Positions 15,005 through 22,547 of a DNA stretch of 33,360 nt are shown one piece after another. The stretch comes from Lachnospiraceae bacterium (lineage in GTDB: Bacteria > Bacillota > Clostridia > Lachnospirales > Lachnospiraceae). The number at the start of each line of letters is the position of its first letter. Positions within the stretch are counted from its first letter, which is position 1. The translations under genes and the position numbers were made by a program. The notes beneath the pieces are model-generated. The model was not told where the DNA came from. It ran no database searches and saw only the letters and a list, made by a program, of their open reading frames with translations. Location: the NCBI GenBank assembly GCA_029100405.1, contig JAQXPG010000021.1:1-33360 (forward strand), read 5' to 3'.

Positions 15005-16282
15005 TTATTTCTTGAGATAGGTCACAAGCTCCGGCAGCCGGGCCTGCATCTCATGATATCCTTCCCAGTAGAGATCGCCGAGTTTTTCCAGATCACCTTC
15101 GAAACGGCTGATTTCCACGGGCTTTTCCGGCGCCATGACAAAGATCGCGCCGGATGCTTCATCTGTGTCGATCTCATCTAAGAGGCAGTCGTAGCGCGCC
15201 TCGGAATACCGCATCTCCTTCAGAAGATTGGGATAATTGTGATAGAAGAGATAGTTCAGCCGATCGTGGACTTTGATTTCCTTACGATAGGCATGATCTC
15301 TGGTTTTCACCACAAGGATCTTATGAAAGCCTTCCCGCTTTGCCCAGTGATAGGGAATGTTCAGGACTACACCACCATCCAGATAAGGCGTGTGATCGAT
15401 CACGACCGGCCGGGAAACGTAGGGCACCGTTGCACTGGCCTGCACAGCCCTTAGAATATGCCTGCATTTGCCCTTTTCAAAGAAATCCGGCTGACCACTC
15501 TTCATATTTGTGGCGACGCAGAGGAAACGCCTGCGGTTGTCCATAAAGCGCTCGACATCCAGAGGGTCTTCGCTCTGTGCTTCCTGGAAGATAAAGGAGA
15601 ATCCTGTGATGCCGTGGTCCTTCTTCATAGCATCGATCCCAATATAGTTGGAATCGTGACGGTATTTCAGATTCAGACGGGCACTCCAGCCGATCTGCCC
15701 GGAAACATAGGCCAATCCCGAGAGAGCACCTGCGGAGATACCAATCGTGGTCTGAAAGTTGATGCCGGCTTCCATCAGAGCGTCCAGAACGCCCTGGGTA
15801 TAAAGACCTCGGAAAGCACCCCCTTCCAGAACCAGGCAGCCTTCTGTGATGGTATCAGAAGCTCTGCCACTCGGAATTTGATCCAGTTTGGAATAAACAG
15901 GAGTGCTGTTGTCACTCTTTTCGTTCTTGCCAGCAGGAAGAGATGGAATCGATGGTTTTGGAATTTTTTCCAAAGCCTGACTTAGAGCATCCGGGAGGTC
16001 GCCTGCCTCCGGAAGAGAAGAAATCTTATTTTTCAGATCTTCCGCCAGCTCAGGCAGTTTTTCTTTGGCGCTTTCCGCCAGTTCCGGCAGTTTTTCTTTG
16101 GCGCTTTCCGCCAGCTCCGGCAGTTTTTCTTTTGCGCTTTCCGCCAGCTCCGGCAGTTTTTCTTTGGCACTTTCCGCCAGCTCCGGAAGCTTTTCTTTTG
16201 CACTTTCCGCCAGCTCCGGCAGTTTTTTCTTCGCGCTTTCGGCAAGTTCACCTGGTGTCACTGCTTTGATCGGAATTGCCAT
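15005..16282 (-). CDS. patatin-like phospholipase with an 11-residue repeat domain
   Basis: Patatin-like proteins are Ser-Asp acyl hydrolases acting on lipids. The catalytic domain starts near residue 147: oxyanion loop GGAFRG (154-159), nucleophile Ser183 in GISAG, and catalytic Asp302 in the DGG motif. Residues 12-77 are six near-perfect copies of ELAESAKEKLP plus a degenerate seventh, an amphipathic helix pattern like those of lipid- or surface-binding apolipoprotein-type helices. A Pro/Ser-rich linker (about 89-135) joins the two parts. No signal peptide is present, so it is probably cytoplasmic and may sit on membranes through the repeats. RBS is AAGGGAGATAAG. It is transcribed alone, divergent from the GH13 gene. 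Confidence 0.9.
   Translation of the reverse strand: MAIPIKAVTPGELAESAKKKLPELAESAKEKLPELAESAKEKLPELAESAKEKLPELAESAKEKLPELAESAKEKLPELAEDLKNKISSLPEAGDLPDALSQALEKIPKPSIPSLPAGKNEKSDNSTPVYSKLDQIPSGRASDTITEGCLVLEGGAFRGLYTQGVLDALMEAGINFQTTIGISAGALSGLAYVSGQIGWSARLNLKYRHDSNYIGIDAMKKDHGITGFSFIFQEAQSEDPLDVERFMDNRRRFLCVATNMKSGQPDFFEKGKCRHILRAVQASATVPYVSRPVVIDHTPYLDGGVVLNIPYHWAKREGFHKILVVKTRDHAYRKEIKVHDRLNYLFYHNYPNLLKEMRYSEARYDCLLDEIDTDEASGAIFVMAPEKPVEISRFEGDLEKLGDLYWEGYHEMQARLPELVTYLKK
16019..16249 (-). repeat. 33-bp coding tandem repeat in the patatin gene
   Basis: Six near-identical and one degenerate 33-base units encode the 11-residue repeats. Differences between copies are mostly synonymous (GCTTTCCGCCAGCTCCGG against GCTTTCCGCCAGTTCCGG), so the peptide appears to be under selection while the number of units may vary. 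Confidence 0.92.
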
Positions 16283-16421
16283 GACTCTTATCTCCCTTAC
16301 TTCTTGTGTTATGTGTTAAGATTATTTTAACAGAGCTGATGGAAAATCTCTATAGATAACCACAGAGCGTCTGTTTCAGAAACCGACAAAAGATCAGGAT
16401 TCATTGGAAAGGTGGTTTCTT

Positions 16422-18086
16422 ATGGCTTGGTATCATGAGGCAGTATTTTATCAGATCTATCCCCTTGGACTTTTAAATGCTCCGGCAGAGAATAACTATG
16501 GTTCGGTGGTTCACCGTTTGAAAGCATTGGATGACTGGATCCTGCACATAAAAAAACTGAATGTGGACTGCATCTATCTCGGCCCCTGCTTTCAGTCCGG
16601 AAGTCACGGCTATGATACCACGGATTATAAGACCGTTGATAGCAGGTTAGGAGATACCGACGATTTAAAGCATTTTGTAGAAGAAGCTCATAGAAATAAG
16701 ATTCGGGTTATATTTGACGGAGTCTTTAACCATACAGGGAGAGACTTCTTTGCTTTTCGCGATATCAAGGAGAAAAGGGAAAAGTCTGCCTATTGTGGCT
16801 TTTATCGTGATCTGAATTTCTCCTGCGACAATTCCTTCCATGACGGCTTCTCCTATAACAGCTGGCACGGTGTTGATCTTTTGCCTCAGCTGAATCAGAC
16901 GAATCCGGAAGTTGTTTCCTATTTCTCCGATGTGATCCGCTATTGGGTCAGGACTTTTGACATCGATGGCATTCGGCTGGATGCAGCGGAAGACATGAAT
17001 ATTGATTTTCTGAAAGCGCTTCGGCGGACAGCGAATGAAGTGAAAAAGGATTTCTGGCTGATGGGCGAAGTGATCCATGGGGATTATACCCGTTTTACCG
17101 GACCGGACATTCTCCATGCCGTGACCAATTACCAGCTTCATAAGCCGATCTATTCGGCACATAACTCCCATAATTATTTTGAGCTGGCTTACAATGTGCA
17201 GAGGATCTATGATCTGGCAGGTCAGAATCCCATGGCTTTCGGTCTCTATAATTTCCTGGACAACCATGATGTTTCCCGGATCGCATCCCTCCTCGATAAT
17301 CCAGCCCATCTCTTCCCGGCTTATGTCCTTCTTTATACCATGCCTGGAGTTCCTTCCATTTATTATGGTTCGGAATTCGGAATCCGGGGACGAAAGGAAG
17401 ACGGCGATCCTGCCCTTCGCCCGGCCCTGGATCTTTCGGATCACCGGGATGATTTTAAGACGAATCCCCTGACCAGGCTGATTCAGTCATTGGGAAATAT
17501 AAGGCATCGCCTTCCTGCCCTTTCTTACGGAAACTACCGGCAGGTTTTTCTTACCAACCGGCAATATGCCTTTCTTCGCTTCTTAGATCAGGGAGGAAAA
17601 GTGCTTGTCACTGTGAACAATGATGATGGAGAAGCCCATATGGACCTAGATGCCTGCGGCATGACCAGGCTATACGGCTGTCTGTCCGGGAGGAGTATTC
17701 AGGCGGAGAATGGGAAATTTTCGATCGATCTTCCCGGTAACAGCGGAGAAATCTGGAAGGAAGATAGCGGAACAGAAGAAAGTCGAGAGGAAGAAACGGC
17801 AAACTTAGAAAGAGGAGAAGAAAGGACCGTAGCAGAGGAGGCAATTGAAGCGGGAGAAGAGACCTCTTTGGGACAGGAAAAGGCAGAAGAGCCGGCGGAA
17901 GAAAAGAAGACGGTTCTTCCGGCCGTCCCCGAGAAGCCTTATGAAGAAATGACCGTAGAAGAACTCCAGGCAGCAGTCCTGGCCAAAATGGCGAAGAACG
18001 GCCCGGTCACGCCGGAAATGAAGAAGACAGTGACAGACAATATCTGGCATGACTCCCTGGTGAATTGGGTCAAGAGTTTTCGCTAA
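16422..18086 (+). CDS. cytoplasmic GH13 (alpha-amylase family) glycosidase with acidic tail
   Basis: A TIM-barrel glycoside hydrolase of family 13, acting on alpha-glucans or oligosaccharides. Conserved regions are GVFNHTG (region I), DGIRLDAAEDM with nucleophile Asp187, MGEVIHGDY with acid/base Glu216, and FLDNHDVSRI with Asp283. The ATG at 16422 follows GGAAAGGTGG. There is no signal peptide, so it works inside the cell. The barrel and C-terminal beta domain end near residue 445. The last 110 residues are a Glu-rich low-complexity stretch followed by a short helical module (YEEMTVEELQAAVLAKMAKNG...SLVNWVKSF), not usual in GH13. Substrate is unknown; a maltodextrin or sucrose-type activity is possible. 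Confidence 0.9.
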   Translation: MAWYHEAVFYQIYPLGLLNAPAENNYGSVVHRLKALDDWILHIKKLNVDCIYLGPCFQSGSHGYDTTDYKTVDSRLGDTDDLKHFVEEAHRNKIRVIFDGVFNHTGRDFFAFRDIKEKREKSAYCGFYRDLNFSCDNSFHDGFSYNSWHGVDLLPQLNQTNPEVVSYFSDVIRYWVRTFDIDGIRLDAAEDMNIDFLKALRRTANEVKKDFWLMGEVIHGDYTRFTGPDILHAVTNYQLHKPIYSAHNSHNYFELAYNVQRIYDLAGQNPMAFGLYNFLDNHDVSRIASLLDNPAHLFPAYVLLYTMPGVPSIYYGSEFGIRGRKEDGDPALRPALDLSDHRDDFKTNPLTRLIQSLGNIRHRLPALSYGNYRQVFLTNRQYAFLRFLDQGGKVLVTVNNDDGEAHMDLDACGMTRLYGCLSGRSIQAENGKFSIDLPGNSGEIWKEDSGTEESREEETANLERGEERTVAEEAIEAGEETSLGQEKAEEPAEEKKTVLPAVPEKPYEEMTVEELQAAVLAKMAKNGPVTPEMKKTVTDNIWHDSLVNWVKSFR

Positions 18087-18093
18087 TAAAAAA

Positions 18094-18136
18094 GGGAGAT
18101 CCGCCGGCAGCAAAGCTGCCGGAACAAAGATCTCCC
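18094..18136. terminator. bidirectional terminator between convergent genes
   Basis: GGGAGATC (18094-18101) pairs with GATCTCCC (18129-18136), and CCGGCAG (18104-18110) with CTGCCGG (18116-18122) inside it. A-rich DNA on the left and T-rich DNA on the right let it serve both the GH13 gene and the opposing kinase-like gene. Confidence 0.8.
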
Positions 18137-18147
18137 TATCTTTATCT

Positions 18148-18771
18148 TTAACTTTCCTCTGAAAGGACACCGCGGAGCTTCAGATAGTCATAAAGCACTT
18201 CCATGCACTTTTTCGTAGATCCAAGAGGTGTAGAAGAAAGCATCAGATCATAGGATTCTGGATCCTCCCACTTGAATTCCGAGTGGGCATTGTTATAGAT
18301 CCTTCTGCTTCTGTCATGGCGGCGGATTGTGACCCAGGCTGTGGCACGGTCCATATTTCGAATTCGCATGATCCGTTGAATCCGGGCCTCTTTACTGCCG
18401 ATGATGAAGATCCGGACCAGGTTGGGATAGTCTTTCAGGATCTCATTTCCACATCGGCCGACCAGAATAAAGGAGTCGCCGGAGGCTGCTTTCTTTCGGA
18501 TATAGTCGAATTGTTTCTGGGCCAGGATCTCTTCCGGTGAGTTCGTATGGTTTTGGTTCAGACCGCGGACAGTGCGGGAAAGCAGGAAGTTTCTGGGCTT
18601 TTCGTCATAAGGCTTGATCTTTTCTGCTTTGAGCCCCGTATCTCTCTCCATGTGATCCAAAAGTTCCCGGTCCAGAAGGTCAATGCCCAGGCGGTCTGCA
18701 AGAAGCTGACCGATTTCATGCCCGCCGGATCCGTAGGTCCTGCTGAGCGCAATTAAGATTTGTTTTCCCAT
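18148..18771 (-). CDS. cytidylate kinase-like family protein
   Basis: This 207-residue P-loop protein belongs to the cytidylate-kinase-like family common in Clostridia. It starts MGKQILIALSRTYGSGGHEIGQLLADRLG, with the degenerate P-loop SRTYGSGG, then DLLDRELLD. FILVGRCGNEILKDYPNLVRIFI and the RIMRIRNMDRATA lid region follow. It lacks several features of housekeeping Cmk, so the substrate may differ. The gene lies 27 bases after the permease gene on the same strand with a good RBS (AAAGGGGG), so the two form an operon. Confidence 0.88.
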   Translation of the reverse strand: MGKQILIALSRTYGSGGHEIGQLLADRLGIDLLDRELLDHMERDTGLKAEKIKPYDEKPRNFLLSRTVRGLNQNHTNSPEEILAQKQFDYIRKKAASGDSFILVGRCGNEILKDYPNLVRIFIIGSKEARIQRIMRIRNMDRATAWVTIRRHDRSRRIYNNAHSEFKWEDPESYDLMLSSTPLGSTKKCMEVLYDYLKLRGVLSEES

Positions 18772-18798
18772 GGTAATCCCCCTTTCTTACAGCATGAG

Positions 18799-20157
18799 TT
18801 ACAGATATCTCAGGAAAATGAAGACCGTACTGAAGGCAAGTACGAGAATGGTTGCCGGTGCCGCCTTTTTGCAATACGTTCCCCAGCTGATCGGATGGCC
18901 GGCGTTTGTGGCAGCCGATGTACCGACGACATTTGCAGAGGCACCGATCGGAGTTGCCGATCCGCCGATATCAGTTCCAATGGACAGGGCCCAGGCCAGG
19001 GTGGCGACCGGAACGCCCTGTGATGCAGCCAGAGCCTTGATGACAGGGATCATGGTTGCGGAGAAAGGAATGTTGTCGATAAAGGCGCTGGCAAAGCCGG
19101 AGATCCAGATGATAATGGCAGTCATGATATAGACATTTCCGCCGGACACTTTGGCAATGAAATCCGCTACGAGTTTCAGAATTCCGGTTTCCTCCAGGCC
19201 GCTGACGACGATGAAGAGGCCGATGAAGAAAAGAAGGGTTCTGAAATCAACGGTCTTTAAGATCTCTTTTTTATGCCCCGGTGCTGCCAGAAGGGTCAGG
19301 GCCGCAATCAGGACACCGATGAAGGCAACCGTCAGACCCGTACTTCCGTGAGTGATGAGAAGAACGACCGCCAGAGCAAAAATCAGGGCGCTGATCACAA
19401 AGCCCTTTCGATCCGTAATGGCAGAGGCAGGACTGGGAAGCTTGGCATAATCTTCCGGTGTGGTCTTGACAGAAGAAAGGATCTCCTTTCGGAAAACCAG
19501 ATAGAAGAAGAGGATGACCAAAAGAAGAGAGATCACAGCAATCAGGCCGGTATTCGACAGGAAGTCAAAGAAAGTGAAACCGAGAGAGGTTCCGATGATG
19601 ATATTTGGAGGATCTCCGCACATGGTTGCAGAGCCTCCGAGATTGGCACAGAAGATTTCGGAAATGATCATAGGGACTGGATCAAAGGACAGAAGTCCCG
19701 CAAGCTCCAGCGTCACGGCTGCCAAAAAGAGAATGACCGTGATGGAATCAATGAACATGGAGAGTCCGAAAGACATGATCATGAATACAACAAAGATCCG
19801 AAGCGGTTTATAATTCACTGCCTTGGCCAGCTGCATACAAAGCCATTGGAAGAAACCGACCCGGGCCATCCCTCCGACCATGATCATCATGCCACCGATG
19901 AAAATGATGGTGGACCAGTTGATCCCTGCCGATGTGGCAGCACCTTCCGAAGTGACGTGCCAGAAACCCGGCCGGAAGAAAGCGGATAGATTTAAGGTCC
20001 TTAAGATCGCTCCCCCATTGTGCATAATGATGCCGAAAACGAGAAGCAAGGTAAGTGCACCGCTTATTAAAGTGATGATGTAGTGTTCCCATTTGTCCAG
20101 TATGATCAATACAAACATAACGAGAAAGATCACCAGTGCGGTAATCTGAGCTAACAT
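18799..20157 (-). CDS. ArsB/NhaD/SLC13-type ion permease
   Basis: A 452-residue membrane protein with about 11-12 predicted helices in two related halves. The repeated motifs GGSATMCGDPPNIIIGTSLG (first half) and SIGTDIGGSATPIGASANVVG (second half) are the paired re-entrant substrate loops of the ion transporter superfamily (ArsB, NhaD, CitM, SLC13). Members move anions such as arsenite, dicarboxylates, sulfate or citrate, or exchange Na+ for H+. No ars genes are nearby, so arsenic is not supported. RBS is AAAGGGGG, 10 bases before the ATG. It is the first gene of a two-gene operon. Confidence 0.9.
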   Translation of the reverse strand: MLAQITALVIFLVMFVLIILDKWEHYIITLISGALTLLLVFGIIMHNGGAILRTLNLSAFFRPGFWHVTSEGAATSAGINWSTIIFIGGMMIMVGGMARVGFFQWLCMQLAKAVNYKPLRIFVVFMIMSFGLSMFIDSITVILFLAAVTLELAGLLSFDPVPMIISEIFCANLGGSATMCGDPPNIIIGTSLGFTFFDFLSNTGLIAVISLLLVILFFYLVFRKEILSSVKTTPEDYAKLPSPASAITDRKGFVISALIFALAVVLLITHGSTGLTVAFIGVLIAALTLLAAPGHKKEILKTVDFRTLLFFIGLFIVVSGLEETGILKLVADFIAKVSGGNVYIMTAIIIWISGFASAFIDNIPFSATMIPVIKALAASQGVPVATLAWALSIGTDIGGSATPIGASANVVGTSAATNAGHPISWGTYCKKAAPATILVLAFSTVFIFLRYL

Positions 20158-20309
20158 GACATATACCCCCTTTGTTTGTGTTACTATTATTTTAAACTAT
20201 TTTCCTGTCATATAGAACACAAATTTCATGGAAGGTGAACAAGGAACAACTATTGTATGGGAGCAGTTTTTTGAAACAGATTCCCTAACAAGAAAAAGAA
20301 AGGTGCTTT

Positions 20310-20789
20310 ATGCGAATCACCATAGCCTGCGTCGGCAAAGTAAAGGAAAAATTTTATCGGGATGCGATTCAGGAATATGCGAAACGACTGAGTCGTTATG
20401 TTAAGCTGGATATTCAGGAAGTAGCGGATGAGAAGACACCGGAAAATGCCTCCCTGGCCTTGGAAAAGGAAATCAAGGAAAAAGAAGGAAACCGGCTCTT
20501 AAAGAAGATCCCCGACCAGGCTTATGTGATCGCTCTGGCGATTGAAGGTCAGGCCCTGTCGTCTACGGACCTTGCGGGAAAGATAGAAAAGCTCGGCTTG
20601 TCCGGTAACAGCCATATCGTTTTTGTCATTGGCGGTTCCCTCGGCCTTTCGCCACAGGTCTTAGGCCGGGCTGATGACAAACTTAGTTTTTCAAAGATGA
20701 CCTTTCCCCATCAATTGATGCGGGTGATTCTCCTGGAACAGATTTACCGAAGCTATCGGATCATCAACGGAGAGCCTTATCATAAATAG
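20310..20789 (+). CDS. rlmH: RlmH, 23S rRNA pseudouridine-1915 N3-methyltransferase
   Basis: RlmH methylates the pseudouridine at 23S position 1915 in assembled ribosomes, using S-adenosylmethionine. The 159 residues match the family throughout: start MRITIACVGKVKEKFYRDAI, the SPOUT knot parts ALAIEGQALSS and FVIGGSLGLS, and the end FSKMTFPHQLMRVILLEQIYRSYRIINGEPYHK. RBS is AAGAAAGG. Downstream 20790-20850 has three short AGGGCTTT repeats. Confidence 0.97.
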   Translation: MRITIACVGKVKEKFYRDAIQEYAKRLSRYVKLDIQEVADEKTPENASLALEKEIKEKEGNRLLKKIPDQAYVIALAIEGQALSSTDLAGKIEKLGLSGNSHIVFVIGGSLGLSPQVLGRADDKLSFSKMTFPHQLMRVILLEQIYRSYRIINGEPYHK

Positions 20790-20855
20790 GGCTTTAGATA
20801 GGGCTTTCATAGGGCTTTGATTTCACTCCCTGTATATAAGGCCCGTCAATAACAG

Positions 20856-20885
20856 GTGACATAATTCCTCTTTATAGGTTATAAT
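20856..20885 (+). promoter_or_regulatory. thyA promoter
   Basis: GTGACA (20856-20861), an 18-base spacer and TATAAT (20880-20885) lie 47 bases before the thyA start. Confidence 0.6.
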
Positions 20886-20932
20886 AACTTGATAACGACT
20901 TTGATACAGTAGAAAACGAAAAGGAAAATAAC

Positions 20933-21865
20933 ATGAGTAAAGCAGATGACCTTTTTATCAAAATGTGCCGGGATATCATTGACAACGGTACATCCACAGA
21001 AGGCGAGAAGGTCCGCCCTCACTGGGAGGACGGAAGTCTGGCTTATACGATCAAGAAATTCGGAGTGGTAAATCGCTATAACTTAAGAGAAGAGTTTCCG
21101 GCTTTGACTCTTCGGAAAACGGCAATCAAGTCCTGTACAGATGAGATGCTTTGGATCTGGCAGCAAAAGTCCAACAATATTCATGATCTTCATTCTCATA
21201 TCTGGGATGAATGGGCAGATCCTGACGGTTCCATCGGAAAGGCCTATGGCTATCAGATGGCTCAGAAACACCCCTATCGGGATGTAAAGGAAGAAGACCT
21301 GATACAGGCTTTTGGTGACCATTGGCAGGATCATGCCACAAGTCAAGAGGATCAAGAGGGCAAAGTATATTATATGGATCAGGTGGACCGGGTCATCTAT
21401 GATTTAAAGACCCATCCTTTCAGCCGGCGGATCATGACCAATATCTATAATCATGCCGATCTGTCAGAGATGAACCTCTATCCTTGCGCCTATTCCATGA
21501 CCTTCAATGTGACGGTGGATCCCGAAAGCGGCCGCCATGTACTGAATGCAATTTTAAACCAGAGATCTCAGGACGTTCTGGCAGCCAATAACTGGAATGT
21601 CTGCCAATATGCCATTCTTATTTATATGCTGGCTCAGGTTTGTGACATGCTGCCGGGCGAGATGGTTCATGTGATTGCTGATGCGCATATTTATGATCGG
21701 CATGTTCCTTTGATTGAGGAACTGATCTCACGGGAGACTCATCCGGCACCGAAATTCTGGCTGAATCCGGATGTCCATGATTTCTATGATTTCACACGTG
21801 AGGATGTCCGCCTGGATGATTACGTGACCGGGCCTCAGATCAGGAATATTCCGATTGCTGTGTGA
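20933..21865 (+). CDS. thyA: thymidylate synthase, B. subtilis ThyA (phi3T-like) type
   Basis: ThyA methylates dUMP to dTMP with methylene-tetrahydrofolate, yielding dihydrofolate. The catalytic Cys185 lies in LYPCAYSMTFNV, and the phosphate-binding stretch is the NQRSQDVLAANNW block. The EMLWIWQQKSNNIHDL region and the ending NPDVHDFYDFTREDVRLDDY resemble B. subtilis ThyA (the type shared with phage phi3T) more than E. coli ThyA. The length of 310 is larger than the 264-279 usual, because of a longer loop around residues 105-150. The dihydrofolate it produces is recycled by the folA product directly downstream. Confidence 0.96.
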   Translation: MSKADDLFIKMCRDIIDNGTSTEGEKVRPHWEDGSLAYTIKKFGVVNRYNLREEFPALTLRKTAIKSCTDEMLWIWQQKSNNIHDLHSHIWDEWADPDGSIGKAYGYQMAQKHPYRDVKEEDLIQAFGDHWQDHATSQEDQEGKVYYMDQVDRVIYDLKTHPFSRRIMTNIYNHADLSEMNLYPCAYSMTFNVTVDPESGRHVLNAILNQRSQDVLAANNWNVCQYAILIYMLAQVCDMLPGEMVHVIADAHIYDRHVPLIEELISRETHPAPKFWLNPDVHDFYDFTREDVRLDDYVTGPQIRNIPIAV

Positions 21866-21993
21866 TTCAGTTATGCATGCTTTGGGTCTTCGAATGAAGA
21901 ATCGAATGAAGAATCATAAGATCGCGGTCTGATACTGGAATGGATATTGTGGTCTATATTTAGAATAAAGAAAAAGAAAAGGAAGAACTCGAT

Positions 21994-22518
21994 ATGAAAA
22001 TGATTGTAAATGTTGATAAGAACTGGGGGATTGGCCTTCATAACTCTCTCTTGGTCAGGATCCCGAATGATCTGAAGTTTTTCCGGGAGCACACAGAAAA
22101 TCAGGTCGTGGTCTGTGGCCGTCATACCCTGGAATCTTTTCCCGGTCAGGTTCCCCTGCCCAATCGGACGACTATTGTTCTCTCAAGGAATCCGAGATAT
22201 ACCGTTCGTCATGCCCTGATGGCGAGGTCGGTTGAGGATCTGTTTCGAGTGATCGAAGACAATGGATTCGATCCGGATCAGGTCTATGTCATCGGCGGGC
22301 AGAAGGTCTACAAGGATCTTCTTCCCTATTGCGATAAGGCTTATGTCACCAAGGTTGACTTTTCTTATGAGGCAGATGCTTATTTTCCGAATCTGGATCA
22401 GGATCCGGACTGGGACTGTGTCGAGGTCAGTGAAGAACAGACCTATTATGATCTGATCTATCATTTTACGACTTACGAGCGGACCGGCAATTTGAAGCGG
22501 CCGGAGCTTTCAAAATAA
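21994..22518 (+). CDS. folA: dihydrofolate reductase
   Basis: DHFR reduces dihydrofolate to tetrahydrofolate with NADPH. Family features are the start MIVNVDKNWGIGLHNSLLVRIPNDLKFF, with Asp26-equivalent acid in PND, the GRHTLESFP block, the NADPH loop LPNRTTIVLSRN, and VYVIGGQKVYKDLLPYCDKAYVTKV. Its 174 residues fit. It follows thyA by 128 bases that hold a GAATGAAGAATC direct repeat and no clear terminator, so co-transcription is likely. Confidence 0.95.
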   Translation: MKMIVNVDKNWGIGLHNSLLVRIPNDLKFFREHTENQVVVCGRHTLESFPGQVPLPNRTTIVLSRNPRYTVRHALMARSVEDLFRVIEDNGFDPDQVYVIGGQKVYKDLLPYCDKAYVTKVDFSYEADAYFPNLDQDPDWDCVEVSEEQTYYDLIYHFTTYERTGNLKRPELSK

Positions 22519-22547
22519 GAAAAGATGATCAGAGGGAGAGTGCTGCA

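Noticed and set aside
18799..20157. Arsenite efflux pump ArsB
   Set aside because: The fold family includes ArsB, but there is no arsR, arsA or arsC nearby and the partner gene is a kinase-like protein. Only the broad family is supported.
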